The position numbers were made by a program, and so were the translations under genes. Positions 1 to 10,640 of a DNA stretch of 64,000 nucleotides are shown here, one piece after another; positions within the stretch are counted from its first letter, which is position 1; every line of letters starts with the position of its first letter. The stretch lies in NCBI GenBank assembly GCA_977006965.1, contig OZ345374.1:2294001-2358000 (forward strand). Direction: 5' to 3'. A model generated the notes under the pieces. It saw only the letters and a list, made by a program, of their open reading frames with translations. It was not told the DNA's origin and did not search any database. This stretch comes from Phymatolithon calcareum (lineage: Eukaryota; Rhodophyta; Florideophyceae; Hapalidiales).

Positions 1-720
1 TCATTTCGATCAGCCTCATAAGATGCACCTCTCTCTTTTCAACACCACATTGAAAACGACCGTCGTAGAAATTGTTGCTGTGTATCAGACTGATTGGAGC
101 GCTCACTCTATACTGAATTCGGAGCATTTGAGGTTGCAGAACAGGATCGTTACTGGAAGCCAATGTTTTTAAAACTGGTCTGATCTTCTTTGAATACATC
201 AGCTCTGCGTTTCGGATTGTGGAATGGTTCAGGCAGCCTTGGAAGGAGAAAAACGGAACGAGCTGATTGTTGTCACCGACGAGTATTATATGTAGTCTGC
301 TAGTCGTGTAGTTGGAAAAATAGAAGCTGACGATTCCGGCAAGAAACCTGTTTCCAGTAGCTGGGATGCTTTATGAAACACAATGTACATGAAGGCAGTC
401 CTAAGTCTCTTAAATTCGTTGCCAGAAAGCATTGCTGTTGCCTTATGCAAAAGCAAGCTTTTTCTGGCAAATAGTCTCTTAGCACATGCTAATCTACTCG
501 CTGTAGATGAATCTCCATTTTGAAAGCGATAAGGATAGGACGTGCGATCAATGCAAAGCCTGTAAATAGGACTATTCCTGGGCTTTGATGATTGAGAGAA
601 AATGCGAACCATTTGCGGATTCAGGAGACTGTTATCGAGGTCATTCATACTTTCTTCATCCATTTCCGTCAAAAACAAATTAACATCAGTGTTGGTAACA
701 GTTGCTACAACTCCTCGCCG
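1..720 (-). pseudogene. SF1 (UPF1/DNA2-like) helicase remnant
   Basis: Reading the minus strand from about 720 down to 1 gives a broken superfamily-1 helicase core. A segment at about 310-385 reads like the DEAxQ box, but the first residues are degenerate (HKASQLLE instead of DEASQLLE). After a frameshift near 290 another frame reads LVGDNNQLVPF, matching motif III (GDxxQLPP). It then reads QYRVSAPISLIHSNNFYDG, matching the QYRMHPxI...FYxG motif of UPF1, DNA2 and senataxin-like helicases. The order of motifs is correct. The frame changes at least once and the Walker B acidic pair is lost, so no active enzyme is made here. The 3' part runs off the left edge of the window. It could be a host helicase relic or a transposon-borne helicase; the sequence does not decide. 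Confidence 0.65.
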
Positions 721-1224
721 AAATTAGTATTTTGCCTATATTCGTAATAATGATTTAGAATTTTTTCTGCGCCTTCTTGAAGATTATCCGAAATCCAACT
801 AGATTCGTCAAAATCAATGAAACTCTGCCGTGTGGCTTGTCGTACAAATTGTTGCAATTTCGAGGAGCACCTATCTGGGGGTAGTTCTTGCAGATTTTAG
901 CTTCCATCTTTCATTGTGCTTCGGGGATTCCCACAACAGAGAAACCGTGTTTCTGGATTAGATTATCTGCGTAGGCCCCTACTTCCCTCGATCCCTCGCA
1001 TTTATCGGGGCCACCAAGAAACTCTTCCTAGTTATTATCTTCTTTTCTTTGCACTTCAATCACTGCGAGCCTTTTCGAGCTATCATTCCGGAGGAGTAAC
1101 TTTCCGTGTACTACATCGCATTACACTATCATTTCTGCTGTCATTATAACCTCTAGTTCTAATAGTCTGTGTATCGCCTCAATTGTCTCGTCATCGGTCT
1201 TGCCGTTGAGTTGCGGTCGTGTAC
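721..1224. other. No gene recognised
   Basis: Only short overlapping open frames on both strands. The minus strand upstream of the helicase remnant stays open in two alternative frames, so it may be further decayed helicase sequence, but I see no motif. Confidence 0.4.
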
Positions 1225-1672
1225 GATGATAGTGTTGGGCTGTGAATCGCACAGGATGGCACACCGGTTTTGGTCGGGTTGTTACCTGGCGGAAAGCCAA
1301 GGGCGGCGCGAAGCGCCGACCTTTGTAGAAAAAACAATGGATCAAAAGATGACTTGGCAGTATGAGAATTGGATCAATGGAAGAATCTGGAAGCCGCGAA
1401 GCGGCTTCCTAGCCCGCCGCAGGCGCGCCGGTGTGCTTACAGTGTAGGCACATGTAAGCAATGTAAGCACCTATAAGCTGTAAGCAGCGGTTCTAGGGTT
1501 TGCCCTTGATGATCCTTCATCGTGAAGTACGCATCGAAACCTATGGTACTGGAAGTACTGTAATGATATCTGTAAGGGCTTGCTGTAAATGCGAGCTGTA
1601 ATGAAAATTTGAAGGTAGCTAGTCTTGTAGGAACTGGAGGGTATGATAGTGGCGTTGGACGCCACAGATGGC
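1225..1672 (-). repeat. Dispersed repeat, copy 1 (interrupted)
   Basis: The stretches 1225-1390 and 1641-1669 match 10440-10640 in the same order and orientation. The shared sequence includes GATCAATGGAAGAATCTGG and the hairpin-like TGGCGTTGGACGCCA. In this copy about 250 bases (1391-1637) lie between two parts that are nearly contiguous in the other copy. The minus strand of both copies encodes a similar short peptide containing TKPVC/PKPVC followed by LVR/PVR, so the family may once have been coding. Family unknown. Confidence 0.55.
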
Positions 1673-1818
1673 GATTTAGGGTCTTGAGGCTCTTCTCATC
1701 TAGGGCACCGATGTGCTCTACATAGGCAGAGGGGTTCCGCCGGGGAAGCGTCTGCAGTTCCAATGCACTGCCAGCATTCTGTGTTTTCGCAATTTGAGTA
1801 GCACGGTCGGGTGACGCG

Positions 1819-1826
1819 CTCTATCA
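1819..1826. repeat. hAT target-site duplication, left
   Basis: CTCTATCA, exactly repeated at 2862-2869 on the other side of the element. Eight-base duplications are the hallmark of hAT transposition. Confidence 0.93.
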
Positions 1827-2861
1827 CAAAGCATTGGAATTATTTATTTATTTTTATTCTTTTCCGGAGCAGTGTCATTGTTGAACGCAGAAGCAATAGA
1901 TTATTGTATTCAACTTCAGTGAGGAATAAATAACTGGTTATTCCCAATTATTGGATCCCTCTAGCTACTTTCTGTCACGATAGCATTGACGTCTTCGATT
2001 CCCCACGCACCAGAATTAGCATGAAGGAACGTCTGCTTCTCGAAGTTTGCAGGAATAAAGCTTCTTCTCCTGTCATCCAACGCTTAACCAGCGATAGAGA
2101 GAAGCCTCTCGTACATGTTCGACGTTGGTACAATGAATCGCAAGTCCATGTACTCACAATCAGAAGAAATAACGCTTTTGCGACTCTTCAATGCGCGCTC
2201 GGCTAGCGATAGTGAACTGTCTTCAACAGTCAAACTCACAATACAGAGAGCCTTCTTCAATTTCTCGGTAGCAGATAGCTCAGCCGCTGACATCGCTGAA
2301 ACGCGTTTCTCCATAATTTTCACAATTCCGGACTCGAATTCAGGGTGATGGATGATTTCCGCCGTCGAGCCCAAGCGGACAGAAAGTTGTGGGAACTCTT
2401 CTATCACCGTATCGAAAAATACCCTGGCGTCCGCCATCGATTCGTCATCATTTTGGAGAGCCTTGGTAATTGTATCGAATGAAGTGAACTCCTCGCATAA
2501 CGACTCCACTTTTCGGTTTTGGCGTGTGCTTAACGAATCGACCTCGTCAATATTCAGCTGCGCTAGAAACTCTTTGATAGCCATGCAGCACTTGAGCATT
2601 TGCGCTGTCGATGCCCATCGTGTCACATTGCTTCGATAGGCACGTAAGTGCGTAAAGTTGCGGAGTTTTTGCGCATTTTGGCCCGAAAATTATTTGGTTT
2701 ATTTGGGCCAAAATCTAGTGAATAATGCTTCCAAATAAATACAATAATTGTCGCAACCACGACGATCTCAATAAATACAATAAATATTCGCGACTCAGGA
2801 ATAAATTATTGGAACAATAATTTAAATAATTACAATAGCAGTTTTTTTTTCCAATGCTCTG
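1827..2861 (-). mobile_element. hAT DNA transposon, internally deleted (hAT-1)
   Basis: A 1035-bp element bounded by 13-bp terminal inverted repeats: CAAAGCATTGGAA at the left and its complement with one mismatch at the right (2849-2861). It is flanked by a perfect 8-bp duplication. The outer 100-130 bp on both sides are AT-rich and match the two halves of the MITE at 46033-46360. Inside, only the C-terminal part of a hAT transposase remains, on the minus strand. The element lost its N-terminal coding region and cannot be autonomous. Ends and duplication are read directly; the family assignment rests on the 8-bp duplication and the transposase similarity to the intact hAT at 32993-34843. Confidence 0.92.
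1963..2675 (-). pseudogene. hAT transposase C-terminal half (pseudogene)
   Basis: Minus-strand coding from about 2675 aligns over its length with the C-terminal half of the transposase at 32993-34843. It shares a TRWAS...QMLK block (TRWSSKYEMLK there), FESGIVKI (FESGVVKI) and the hAT dimerisation signature ERLLSIAG (ERLWSVAN). A TAA stop follows directly, but the frame after it still matches the family's last 40 residues, ending in HANSGAWGIEDV (KVNKGYWGLDAV). This is a nonsense-mutated transposase. The catalytic N-terminal half with the first two acidic residues is missing, consistent with deletion inside the element. Confidence 0.85.
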
Positions 2862-2869
2862 CTCTATCA
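2862..2869. repeat. hAT target-site duplication, right
   Basis: CTCTATCA, identical to 1819-1826. Confidence 0.93.
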
Positions 2870-3056
2870 TGTACACTGGGATTTTTCGCTTTAGTTAATC
2901 CTCTGCTTGTCCTCAGGCTTTGTTAAGAAGGCACTTCTCTTCCTTGGGCGTTACCTTCCCTCGCTCAGCCAGGTCGCCCTCTTCGCTGAGCAGACCGTGT
3001 TGTTTCATGTACGAAATATCTCTTTCTGCATAGTGAAGATCTTCGGCTATGCTTTC

Positions 3057-3519
3057 CTAATTTGGCATTTTCTCCATTTCAAGTTTCTCCTTCAATAGTT
3101 CCACTGCGAAGTGTTCACCCAATTGTGCTCTTCTAATATCATGGGACGTGATTTTGCATAGCGACCTCAACGTGTATTGGAGGCGGAGTGTAAAGCGTCC
3201 TAGGATAACGGACTGGAACAAACCTGCCGATTTGCGCTTGGATAGATTTAGTTCACGGGGCAAGGTGCTGTGCGTATTCCCATCTGCATTGCACGAGGTT
3301 CTTGTAGATTGATATGTTCTTCGTTTCATCTAGCCCCTTGGAAATTGTTCCAATATCTCGAATGTCCAAGAAAATTCCCTTCATTTTCGAGATTCGTTTC
3401 ATCAATGCCTGTTCGGTGATGCCCGTCTTTCCGACGGTCGTACCCAGATATTCCAGGCGTCTTGTTTCATGGAGTTCATCCTCTGCTAGCCGGAAAATTC
3501 GCTTGAATATTCTGGGCAC
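3057..3519 (-). pseudogene. LINE reverse transcriptase, C-terminal fragment
   Basis: The minus strand reads LEYLGTTVGKTGITEQALMK..., then IYKNLVQCRWEYAQHLAP. This corresponds to the segment just after the polymerase core in the intact LINE at 39084-41165 (ASYLGISLSSQGVTETRMLE and VYKALIQPRWEYAMHLTP). A frameshift near 3290 joins it to a second open stretch that continues to 3057. Catalytic motifs are absent, so this is a dead fragment. It is a separate insertion from the neighbouring relic at 3927-4900 because both contain the same domain and they are clearly diverged. Confidence 0.75.
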
Positions 3520-3926
3520 TCTCGCTTACTCCCTGCAAAGTTCTTGGGATCAAACATCGCAAGAAGAGATTGGTGTCACTACGGCAGACCGTCCGTCAAG
3601 TACTTTTGCTCAAGGAATGCCATGGCTCGAGACCCAAGTTCTATGCACAATTGCGGGAAAGATTCCCCGCCAGTTTCGGCATGTTCGAACAAAAAAGGAA
3701 ATTTAATATCCGAAAACAGTGACATTGGATTCCACACGCCGTATGACTGCTTCATGAAGGTGCTTCCCCAAGTGCCCCTGCGAAAAATTGTTGCGTGGTC
3801 GTCTGGTGAGCTGAAATGAATCGGAAGAAAGGAGACCTCGGTGACAGAGCTTCGTAAGCTATGCACCTAATACCAGTGGTGCTGGTGCATAGCGTGCTCC
3901 CAACGAGGCTGAATTAATGCCTTGTA

Positions 3927-4900
3927 TTATGTAAGTTTATACCTGGATGCATTTATGAAAGCCAATTCCCTTTTTGGAGCACGGATCTCGTCCAGAGTGG
4001 TCTTTTCCTTCTTAAGGCCCTGCAGCATCAGTGTGTCTGTAACTCCCTCAGGTCCTAGGAATACTCCGACGTAGGTGACTTCCTGGACATGTGCGAAGGC
4101 CTTACGAGCCAGCTTGAATGTCACGCCCGAAGTTTCTTTCGATTCAAATATCTCGCGTTTTCCTTGCTTCGTGTTCTATGCCATCCCGCGTTCTTGGACC
4201 CAATGAGTGGCTCTGTCTAGCAACTCCTGCAAAAGCTAATTTCGCTGGTATAATTAAATCGTCTGCAAACAGGATTGAAGGGAAGTCGGCCCGAGCTCTG
4301 GGCACTTCTCCCATACGTCCTGCGAACTCATCCATGAAGCTGTTATATAGACTTGGACTGAGAGGGTACACCTGTTGTATTCCCCTGTCCACTAGAAACC
4401 AGTTCTTGTCGGTATCACCAACGGTTGACACCCAGGACGGTGTCAAGAATGCTTAGGCCATAGCGCATAGCTGTGGTGGCAATACTTGTCTCATTCTGGT
4501 CACCAAATAGTTTCTTTGAACCGTGTCTGCTACGCACCTTATTGAACTCTCAATAGCTCCGCGGCTCTTAGGATTGCGAGCTCTGTACGTCCCCCTTTTG
4601 GAACCCGAGGTTGGCGTATACCTCATAGAGAATACTGTCGATTGCAGTTTCAATAATTTTCCTTGTATGACTCAGCAAGGATATTGGGCGATATTTTCCA
4701 GGTTCATCGTTGTGGCCATTCTAGTGTATGAGCACCAGTACGGCCTTCTGCCAGTACAACGGCATGTCGGAACACCTCCCACAGGATTTGATGTTTGGCT
4801 GAGCGGATAGTAGATCTGCTTTCAAGCAATGCACAAGGCAAGAGATCGTTTTCTTATAGACACCTTTCCATTCCTCCTCCATATGACTCTAAGCATTGCG
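3927..4900 (-). pseudogene. LINE reverse transcriptase relic
   Basis: A second, longer minus-strand LINE relic in several frames. From about 4760 down it reads, in order, KYRPISLLSHTRKIIETAIDSIL, LGFQKG, VDRGIQQ...PLSPSLYNSFMDEFA, the catalytic FADDLI, and VTYVGVFLGPEGVTDT. Each block matches the intact LINE at 38693-41407. Stops and frameshifts separate the blocks, so no full-length enzyme is possible. The catalytic Asp pair is preserved but the PQG turn before it is altered (QQV). The order and orientation show one original insertion. Confidence 0.82.
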
Positions 4901-6980
4901 CACAACATCACGTCTAATCCTACTGACAATAATGTTGTTCCCTTTGACGCCACGAAGGGTAAAATATTGAAGCCACGAGAATGTGCTCTTCCTGCAAGTT
5001 GGCTATTGAATACGAGTGTGCGTGCCGTGTGCGACGTCTGCTATTCCGTCAGTATGTATCCGCGAACCCATTGCTCGGATGCACAATAGCCATCAGGGAC
5101 GAGTCGAATTCGCGTTGAATTCGTGATGCAGTCGAATCGCTCCAGGGAAAAAATGATGCTCAGTATCTTTGGTGGGTCACCAAAGATGAGATCAATGTGC
5201 ACGACGTGCTAGGAGATGCGCTTATGGCAAGGATATCCCAGTACGAATGAACAGAAAGTGCAGGACCAAGTTGAAAAGGGAGGGTGACACCATGCGATGA
5301 TCCAATGACAGTGTGAAGGTACACTACTTTATTGTTGGAGGCATGCTGACTAGCAGGAGTGTGTGCAAAGAGATGACGCAAAATTGTGTTCGAAGTTTTC
5401 GAGGGATGGCGTGGATGAGTGACTGCGAAAGGTCGAAATTCTAAAAACATATCGTAACCGTGCCATGAATAATTCATACCATTGTTTTAGTGTTCGCAGT
5501 CCCATTCCGCAAAACGACAGCCGACTGACGGCTAGCCGCAGGCGTTGCGGCTCATTCATTTAGTTCGACGTGTTCGAGCATGAACTGCTGATCCCGCCGT
5601 CGACTTTCAGCACGCATTCAAGCAGGTGGCGAATAAGCGCAGAATGTCTCGAGATTGGAGTACTGCACACGTCGCAAGGTGCACGACTGCGGCAGAGTGC
5701 AAGTACTGGGCCGGCCGGCAGTGACAGTGTCCTGGGATAAGAAGCGGCGGATGACGGCGATGACGTCGCCGCACTACGCGGGTAACGGCGGAGGTTGCCG
5801 TAGCAGAGACGGCTGCTTGGGTGTGATGGGAGGCATATGGTGGTCGTGTAGGAGCGAGTTTTTCGGTAGCATCTGCAATGAACTTTCCTTATTGAGTCGA
5901 GAACATCGAACGACAGGACTGGCAATTGTCGTTTTGTATTAATCTTACAGATGCCAAAATCGCCAGCGGGATGTTAGTACCCTATGCGATTGAGGTGTTG
6001 ATGAAGGGTCGGACAGTCGGGGTGCAGTGGATGCAGTCACACTTCTGTTCGACTAAATTAGGGTGGAAATATGTAAAATGCAAACTGGCGTCGAACAGCA
6101 TTGGAGAGACGAGCTCGAAATCAATGATTTTAACATGCTGATCGGAACTGACCTCAGCGTTAGGAGGGAGATTTTATATTGCGGAGTTACCAACGTATCT
6201 GCAAGCGGTCGGGGTCATGATTCTTGCAAATGACCAAGACTTATCGGTGCGCGAACGAAGAGACTCCATTTTAAGGAAAGCAAAAGAATTAGAAAGGTAG
6301 AAAAACCTACCGCATCTCTAATCTCAAAGCGAGGTTCAGACCGTTGCCTCTCCTCGATTCGGGCGGAAAAGGGCAAAACAAACACATAAGCGCACAGATT
6401 TATTTCGGTGCTCTATTGAATTCCAATTGGACATGAATTGGGTTGATTTTATGAAACAGATGCGAAAAAGTACAACTGGAGGATGGAACGCTACACGAAC
6501 CGGATGATGCAGATTTGCATGTATGAAAACTTTATTGTGTGCGTGTTATCATATGATGTATGTGCTCATATAACAGTATCATGATAAAGTAATTCGAAAA
6601 TTTTGACCCCACTGAAATCTCAGCACTAAACTTCAGTTTTTTGCCAAGGCTGTAAATCTCTTGATACCTCGTTCCACAGTTTCCAACAAATTCTTATGTC
6701 ATACGACTGTAATACGACTTCCACGCACTTGCGCAGCACGAAAGCCATTATGATACGAATACTGTAGAAGGTCTTTTCGAGTGTGCCATTGTGTCTTGCA
6801 AATGCAATCACATGCTGGCTGGCTGTGCTGCGTTTGCTCTCTGTTGATTTCAAACCTAGTTCTGCGCAGAAACATGATAATATTATTTTTTCAGTTGTAG
6901 GCTTCACTTATCGCTGCTCCATGCCACTCAATGCGTCGAACTTTTGATCTCTTCTTATGCACAATTGCGTACTAAACAGA
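4901..6980. other. No gene recognised (about 2.1 kb)
   Basis: Short frames only, none with a recognisable domain, signal peptide or repeat. 4900-5090 may hold further decayed LINE sequence continuing the relic on its left. I see nothing assignable in 5100-6980. Confidence 0.4.
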
Positions 6981-7033
6981 GTGGAAGTGTATTCTGTCAC
7001 GAACATGATGTTCGTGACAGAATACATTTCCAC
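6981..7033. repeat. 53-bp near-perfect palindrome
   Basis: Two 26-base arms, complementary at 25 positions, separated by a single G (7007). In RNA this would form a long hairpin with essentially no loop; in DNA it can extrude as a cruciform. No gene is adjacent within 800 bases on the right. It may be a MITE remnant or an RNA precursor. Confidence 0.85.
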
Positions 7034-7884
7034 TGAACGCTGTCTCTTTCTCGAAAGTGGACGTTGTGAATCTTTAGGGGGCGATTTATCAAATGGGTAC
7101 AGCGTGCACCGCGTTGCACACCTCGCACATCATGCTCCCATTTTGCCATGATCTGCATAATTTGTTGACATAATCCTCATTCGGTGCAGTACTGTATAGA
7201 CGTGCAACCCAGCCCTGATGTTGCAGGACTCGTCACTTAGTCGTCATCATCATCACGCCCTGCCAAATCGCTCGGCACGGTAACCGCATGGAATGAAAGG
7301 CGACGTCTACATGAGGACTAGCATCACAACTGGCGCGATCTGCCAAAGCAATGCGCTGCATGCAAATACCTCACTACCAAAATGAACATGCATCCCCACC
7401 ATCCGCAATCCAATCGTTGCTCTGTCCACGTACTTCCTCTCTTGTTCCCTTTTAATTAATGGTCCACTTTTCCACGCCCCTTTCCCACTCGCTCCAATCA
7501 TCCATCCATCTAACACCTGTCGACCGCCGAATCGCCCGCGTCCGCGACTCCCTCAACTGCCGCTCGTCCACTTGCACGGCACAACCCTGCATCCCCTCAA
7601 CTTGCATCATCATGATGCAGTTAGAGAACAAAGCGGCCGATCTTGCTCGCGTGATGGAACACGCGCCGTGTATGATGAGCACGGCAGTGCCGTCCCATCC
7701 GCTGTACACGCCTAACGTCACCTATCCGCTTGCTCAACTGCATCTTTAATTCCCGGTTGCCATCACTGTGTCGGTCCCGTCCTGCCGCGGTGTCCCACAC
7801 TGTTCTCTGCCCGTCTCCCGTCCGTTCGAGCGGGCCGGCGGCCACCATTGCCGCCTCGCACAGGCAACGCCACCCCCTTGCGCC
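7034..7884. other. Upstream region of the membrane-protein gene
   Basis: No separate gene supported. The 300 bases before the ATG at 7885 become progressively richer in C and T and probably carry the promoter and 5' untranslated region. Short open frames here have no recognisable features. Confidence 0.4.
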
Positions 7885-8658
7885 ATGCGCCGCGCGTCTT
7901 GCGCATTCTGCTCGCGCTCACTGCTGCCCCTCGCCACACTGCTGGTCTTCGTCTGCGCGCGCGCCGCCTCCATCCCGCCGCCCGACTTGGACGGCGACGG
8001 CTCGGGCACCGCCGATGCACGCCTCATGCCGCGTCTCGCAAGCCTGTCCATGCCGGAAGCGCGCCCGGTTCTCGTCCTCCTGGCTCGTTGGCCGCCCAGT
8101 AAGGCGAATGCAGACGGGGAGATCTCATTGGCACTCTTGGCTCCATCAGTCCCGCCTCCGTCTGCGCCGCCACCGCTGGCGGAGGAGAGCGTGACAATCG
8201 CGTCTGCTGAAGCATCCATCGAAGAGACAATTGCACCGAGCTTGCAGCCCGCATTATATTCTCCGGGGGCGTTGGAGAGTGCACTTCCGCTCGCGTCCGA
8301 GGCGCCAACGCCAGCAACTTTGCTCGAGCCGCCGAGCAATCTGGCCCCGCGCTCGCTGGACACTACGTCAGCACCCGTAACATCGGTCGCAGTGTCGGCG
8401 CCAGCGTCCGTGACGCCTGTCGCGGTATCGTCGAAAACGCGCGCGGTGGGTTATGCTGTCGGCTTTGTCGCGCTGGCTGTCGTGCTTCTGGCAGCGTTCC
8501 TGTGCATTTGCGCTGCATGCTGCACGCGCGCCGGCGATAGCCGTGCGGACGACGAAGAGACTTTCGGGGTGCGACATGCGAGCTATCCTGGGCATACGTC
8601 GGCGCCGTTCGATGATCGCGACATCGACGTTCCGACCCCGGTGCGCGAGGTGGAGTGA
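7885..8658 (+). CDS. Small type I membrane protein, function unknown
   Basis: An intronless 257-residue ORF in locally GC-rich DNA. I chose the ATG at 7885, 39 codons into the longest frame, because the residues that follow form a good signal peptide. It has a basic start (MRR), then a hydrophobic core LLPLATLLVFVCA, with likely cleavage at ARA-AS. The ectodomain of about 165 residues is rich in Ala, Pro, Ser and Thr and looks disordered and glycosylatable. A single transmembrane helix (AVGYAVGFVALAVVLLAAFL) lies at about residues 185-208, followed by a Cys cluster (CICAACC) that could be palmitoylated. A short acidic cytoplasmic tail ends the protein. The topology is that of a cell-surface or endomembrane protein. 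I recognise no family. Expression is not shown, but frame, composition and topology agree. Confidence 0.68.
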   Translation: MRRASCAFCSRSLLPLATLLVFVCARAASIPPPDLDGDGSGTADARLMPRLASLSMPEARPVLVLLARWPPSKANADGEISLALLAPSVPPPSAPPPLAEESVTIASAEASIEETIAPSLQPALYSPGALESALPLASEAPTPATLLEPPSNLAPRSLDTTSAPVTSVAVSAPASVTPVAVSSKTRAVGYAVGFVALAVVLLAAFLCICAACCTRAGDSRADDEETFGVRHASYPGHTSAPFDDRDIDVPTPVREVE

Positions 8659-9027
8659 GGGACGAGTGAGTGCGGGCGGTGGCGGCTGGTCGACGCTCGG
8701 TGGGGGGCTGCTTCTGACGCACTGTACTTCGGAGTGTTGTACGGAAGTTGAGGGCGAGTTGCAGAGGTGGCGTTGAGGCGATGCAGTGTGGAGTTGTGAC
8801 TATTGATGTTCAAAAATACTAAATTATTCACTGGCTGTTTTATTTTTATCGTCGTATCCAACTACTGTAGATGAGAAGAATTTAATTCACTTCATCGAAT
8901 GCAGTGTTCTCCGACCGAGCGACCGATTGCTATGTACGATTCGACTCGAGAAACGATAAGATTCTGAAAGCTATTTTTTCCCAGACAAACAGAGCTGTTG
9001 CGAGTACTCTTGAGGTTGTGACTGCAC

Positions 9028-9228
9028 GTGCAGTCCGGAAACGGCGATCCACTGGTGCCCGTGGTAAATCGAGCTACTTTGCCCTGGTCCCGCTTTGGTG
9101 AACTAATGCGGCTAATAACCCACTCCAAACTCGCAATGAACATTCGACTTCTACTCTTCGGCTGCAGCATGGTATCCACTCTATTTTACGGTTGCGAGTC
9201 CTGGAAGATGACCAAAGGAGACAAATAG
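9028..9228 (+). pseudogene. LINE fragment (post-RT segment)
   Basis: The plus strand reads LAMNIRLLLFGCSMVSTLFYGCESWKMTK, the segment that follows the reverse transcriptase in many non-LTR retrotransposons (consensus near LLYGCETWKLT). It resembles the fragment at 36115-36466 more than the LINE at 38693. No catalytic motif is retained and there is no continuous frame upstream. Confidence 0.62.
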
Positions 9229-9357
9229 AAACTGAGTTCGATTGCATCTAAATGGTACCCACGATAACTGGACGTACAGTAGCAGAAGATGGCGGAGAGC
9301 CCTCCTTTGACGTCGTCAAACGCACAAGAGATCATCAACATTCTTCGCACAGGGCGC

Positions 9358-9396
9358 AACATACGGTGCTCTTATAATATAAGAGCACCGTATGTT
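9358..9396. repeat. Perfect 18-bp inverted repeat, 3-base loop
   Basis: Arms 9358-9375 and 9379-9396 are exactly complementary, with loop AAT. It would form a stable stem in RNA. It lies 38 bases from the tRNA-like sequence at 9435-9524, on the 3' side of that sequence when read on the minus strand. Confidence 0.85.
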
Positions 9397-9434
9397 ATGC
9401 CGAGTATTACTGCAGTGTGTCAAACCGACCCGTG

Positions 9435-9524
9435 CGAGGATTCCAGGATCTTGAACTCGCGACCTTGGGATTACTGATAGATTACATTATGAGACCCACG
9501 CTCTGAACATACACCCCTAGCCAA
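9435..9524 (-). tRNA. tRNA-Met(CAT)-like pseudogene with intron
   Basis: The minus strand contains GGTCTCATAAT, a stretch typical of elongator tRNA-Met anticodon loops. It is followed by about 14 extra bases in the intron position, then AATCCCAAGGTCGCGAGTTC resembling the variable loop and T arm of eukaryotic elongator tRNA-Met. A 4-bp anticodon stem (TGGG/CCCA) forms. The B box is degenerate (GAGTTCAAGATCC) and I cannot pair a 7-bp acceptor stem, so it is more likely a tRNA-derived relic or SINE head than a working tRNA gene. Confidence 0.5.
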
Positions 9525-10439
9525 AACTAATATTCATCCGTTACGCAGACCACACTATTGATAGTAAAATTAACTGCGTGCGCTACTCTCTGGTTGAGCT
9601 CCTCATCGCGAGAAGAATCTCCCTCATCGCAGGTGGAGAGGTCGATGATCATGGACTGAGCCGCTTCGCGAGTACAATCCGCCGGGTCGCGTTGCTGTAC
9701 TGAGGCCAGGTACGAGCACAATACTCGGATTTGCGCCAGGTGTTGGACCTCTGTGCCCAGCTTTGAAGTGACTATGATGTGCGCTTGTGGTGGCTGTAAG
9801 ACGGCACCAATCTATATGTGAACCATCTCCGGGAGCTGGGCTGTGTTTCCATTGACTTGGCCATTGTAGCGCTAAATTCAGTGAGAACAGGCGCTCACCT
9901 CGTTAGTATCTCCGTCCTGAGCTAGCGCTTCCTGGAGGTGCCTCTAATGCGGCTGTGTTCGGAAATCTTGGTGATCCTGACGCCTTCGACGCTCAGCAGC
10001 ACACGGACGTTCAAACGAAAGACACAAGGTTTGCGCTCACTGCAGATGAGTGTCAGGAGCTGCTTATTGCTTTTTCTCCGAGAGGTGCGCATTGCCAATC
10101 GCCGTGTTGCGCAAGATCACGAAGTCGAAATCGACTTCAAACGGACTGCTCTCTAAAATTGAAGTAATTGGAGTGCTACTCTCATAAACGATAGAAGGAG
10201 TGTTCTGGAGACTATGTTTGAGAGTATTGAACAATAGCTGATCCACTTCAGATTGAATGGACCAATTAGAGTGGGTTTTATGCCCGGACTACCGACTTCA
10301 GCTGAAAGTTAATGCATATAGACCCTCTGCTCCTTAGCGAAGACTGAGTAACAACCCCATACCTGAGAGCAAACTCCAAGGAAAGGTTGTTTTCTTTTCT
10401 GCTTCCTTCGGAAGGCTGCACCTTTGGTACCACAAAAAG
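9525..10439. other. No gene recognised
   Basis: Short frames on both strands without domains. Nothing assignable. Confidence 0.4.
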
Positions 10440-10640
10440 CTGTGAGTGTGTGGTTTTTGGAACGCACAAGTTGGCAAACTGGCTTGGTCTGGATGTTCCT
10501 GGAAAAACGCTTAGAGTGCAGCGAAGCGGCGTCCTTTATTGAAAAAAATTGGATCAAAGGATGACTTGGCAGAATGGAAATGGATCAATGGAAGAATCTG
10601 GAATAGTGGAGTATGATAGTGGCGTTGGACGCCACAGAAG
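10440..10640 (-). repeat. Dispersed repeat, copy 2
   Basis: Uninterrupted counterpart of the repeat at 1225-1672. The two differ by scattered substitutions and by the roughly 250-base insert present only in copy 1. The minus-strand reading shares the TKPVC...LVR peptide with copy 1. Confidence 0.55.

Noticed and set aside
7746-8363. 205-codon minus-strand ORF opposite the membrane-protein gene
   Set aside because: A shadow in GC-rich DNA; the plus strand has signal peptide and membrane helix in the right order.
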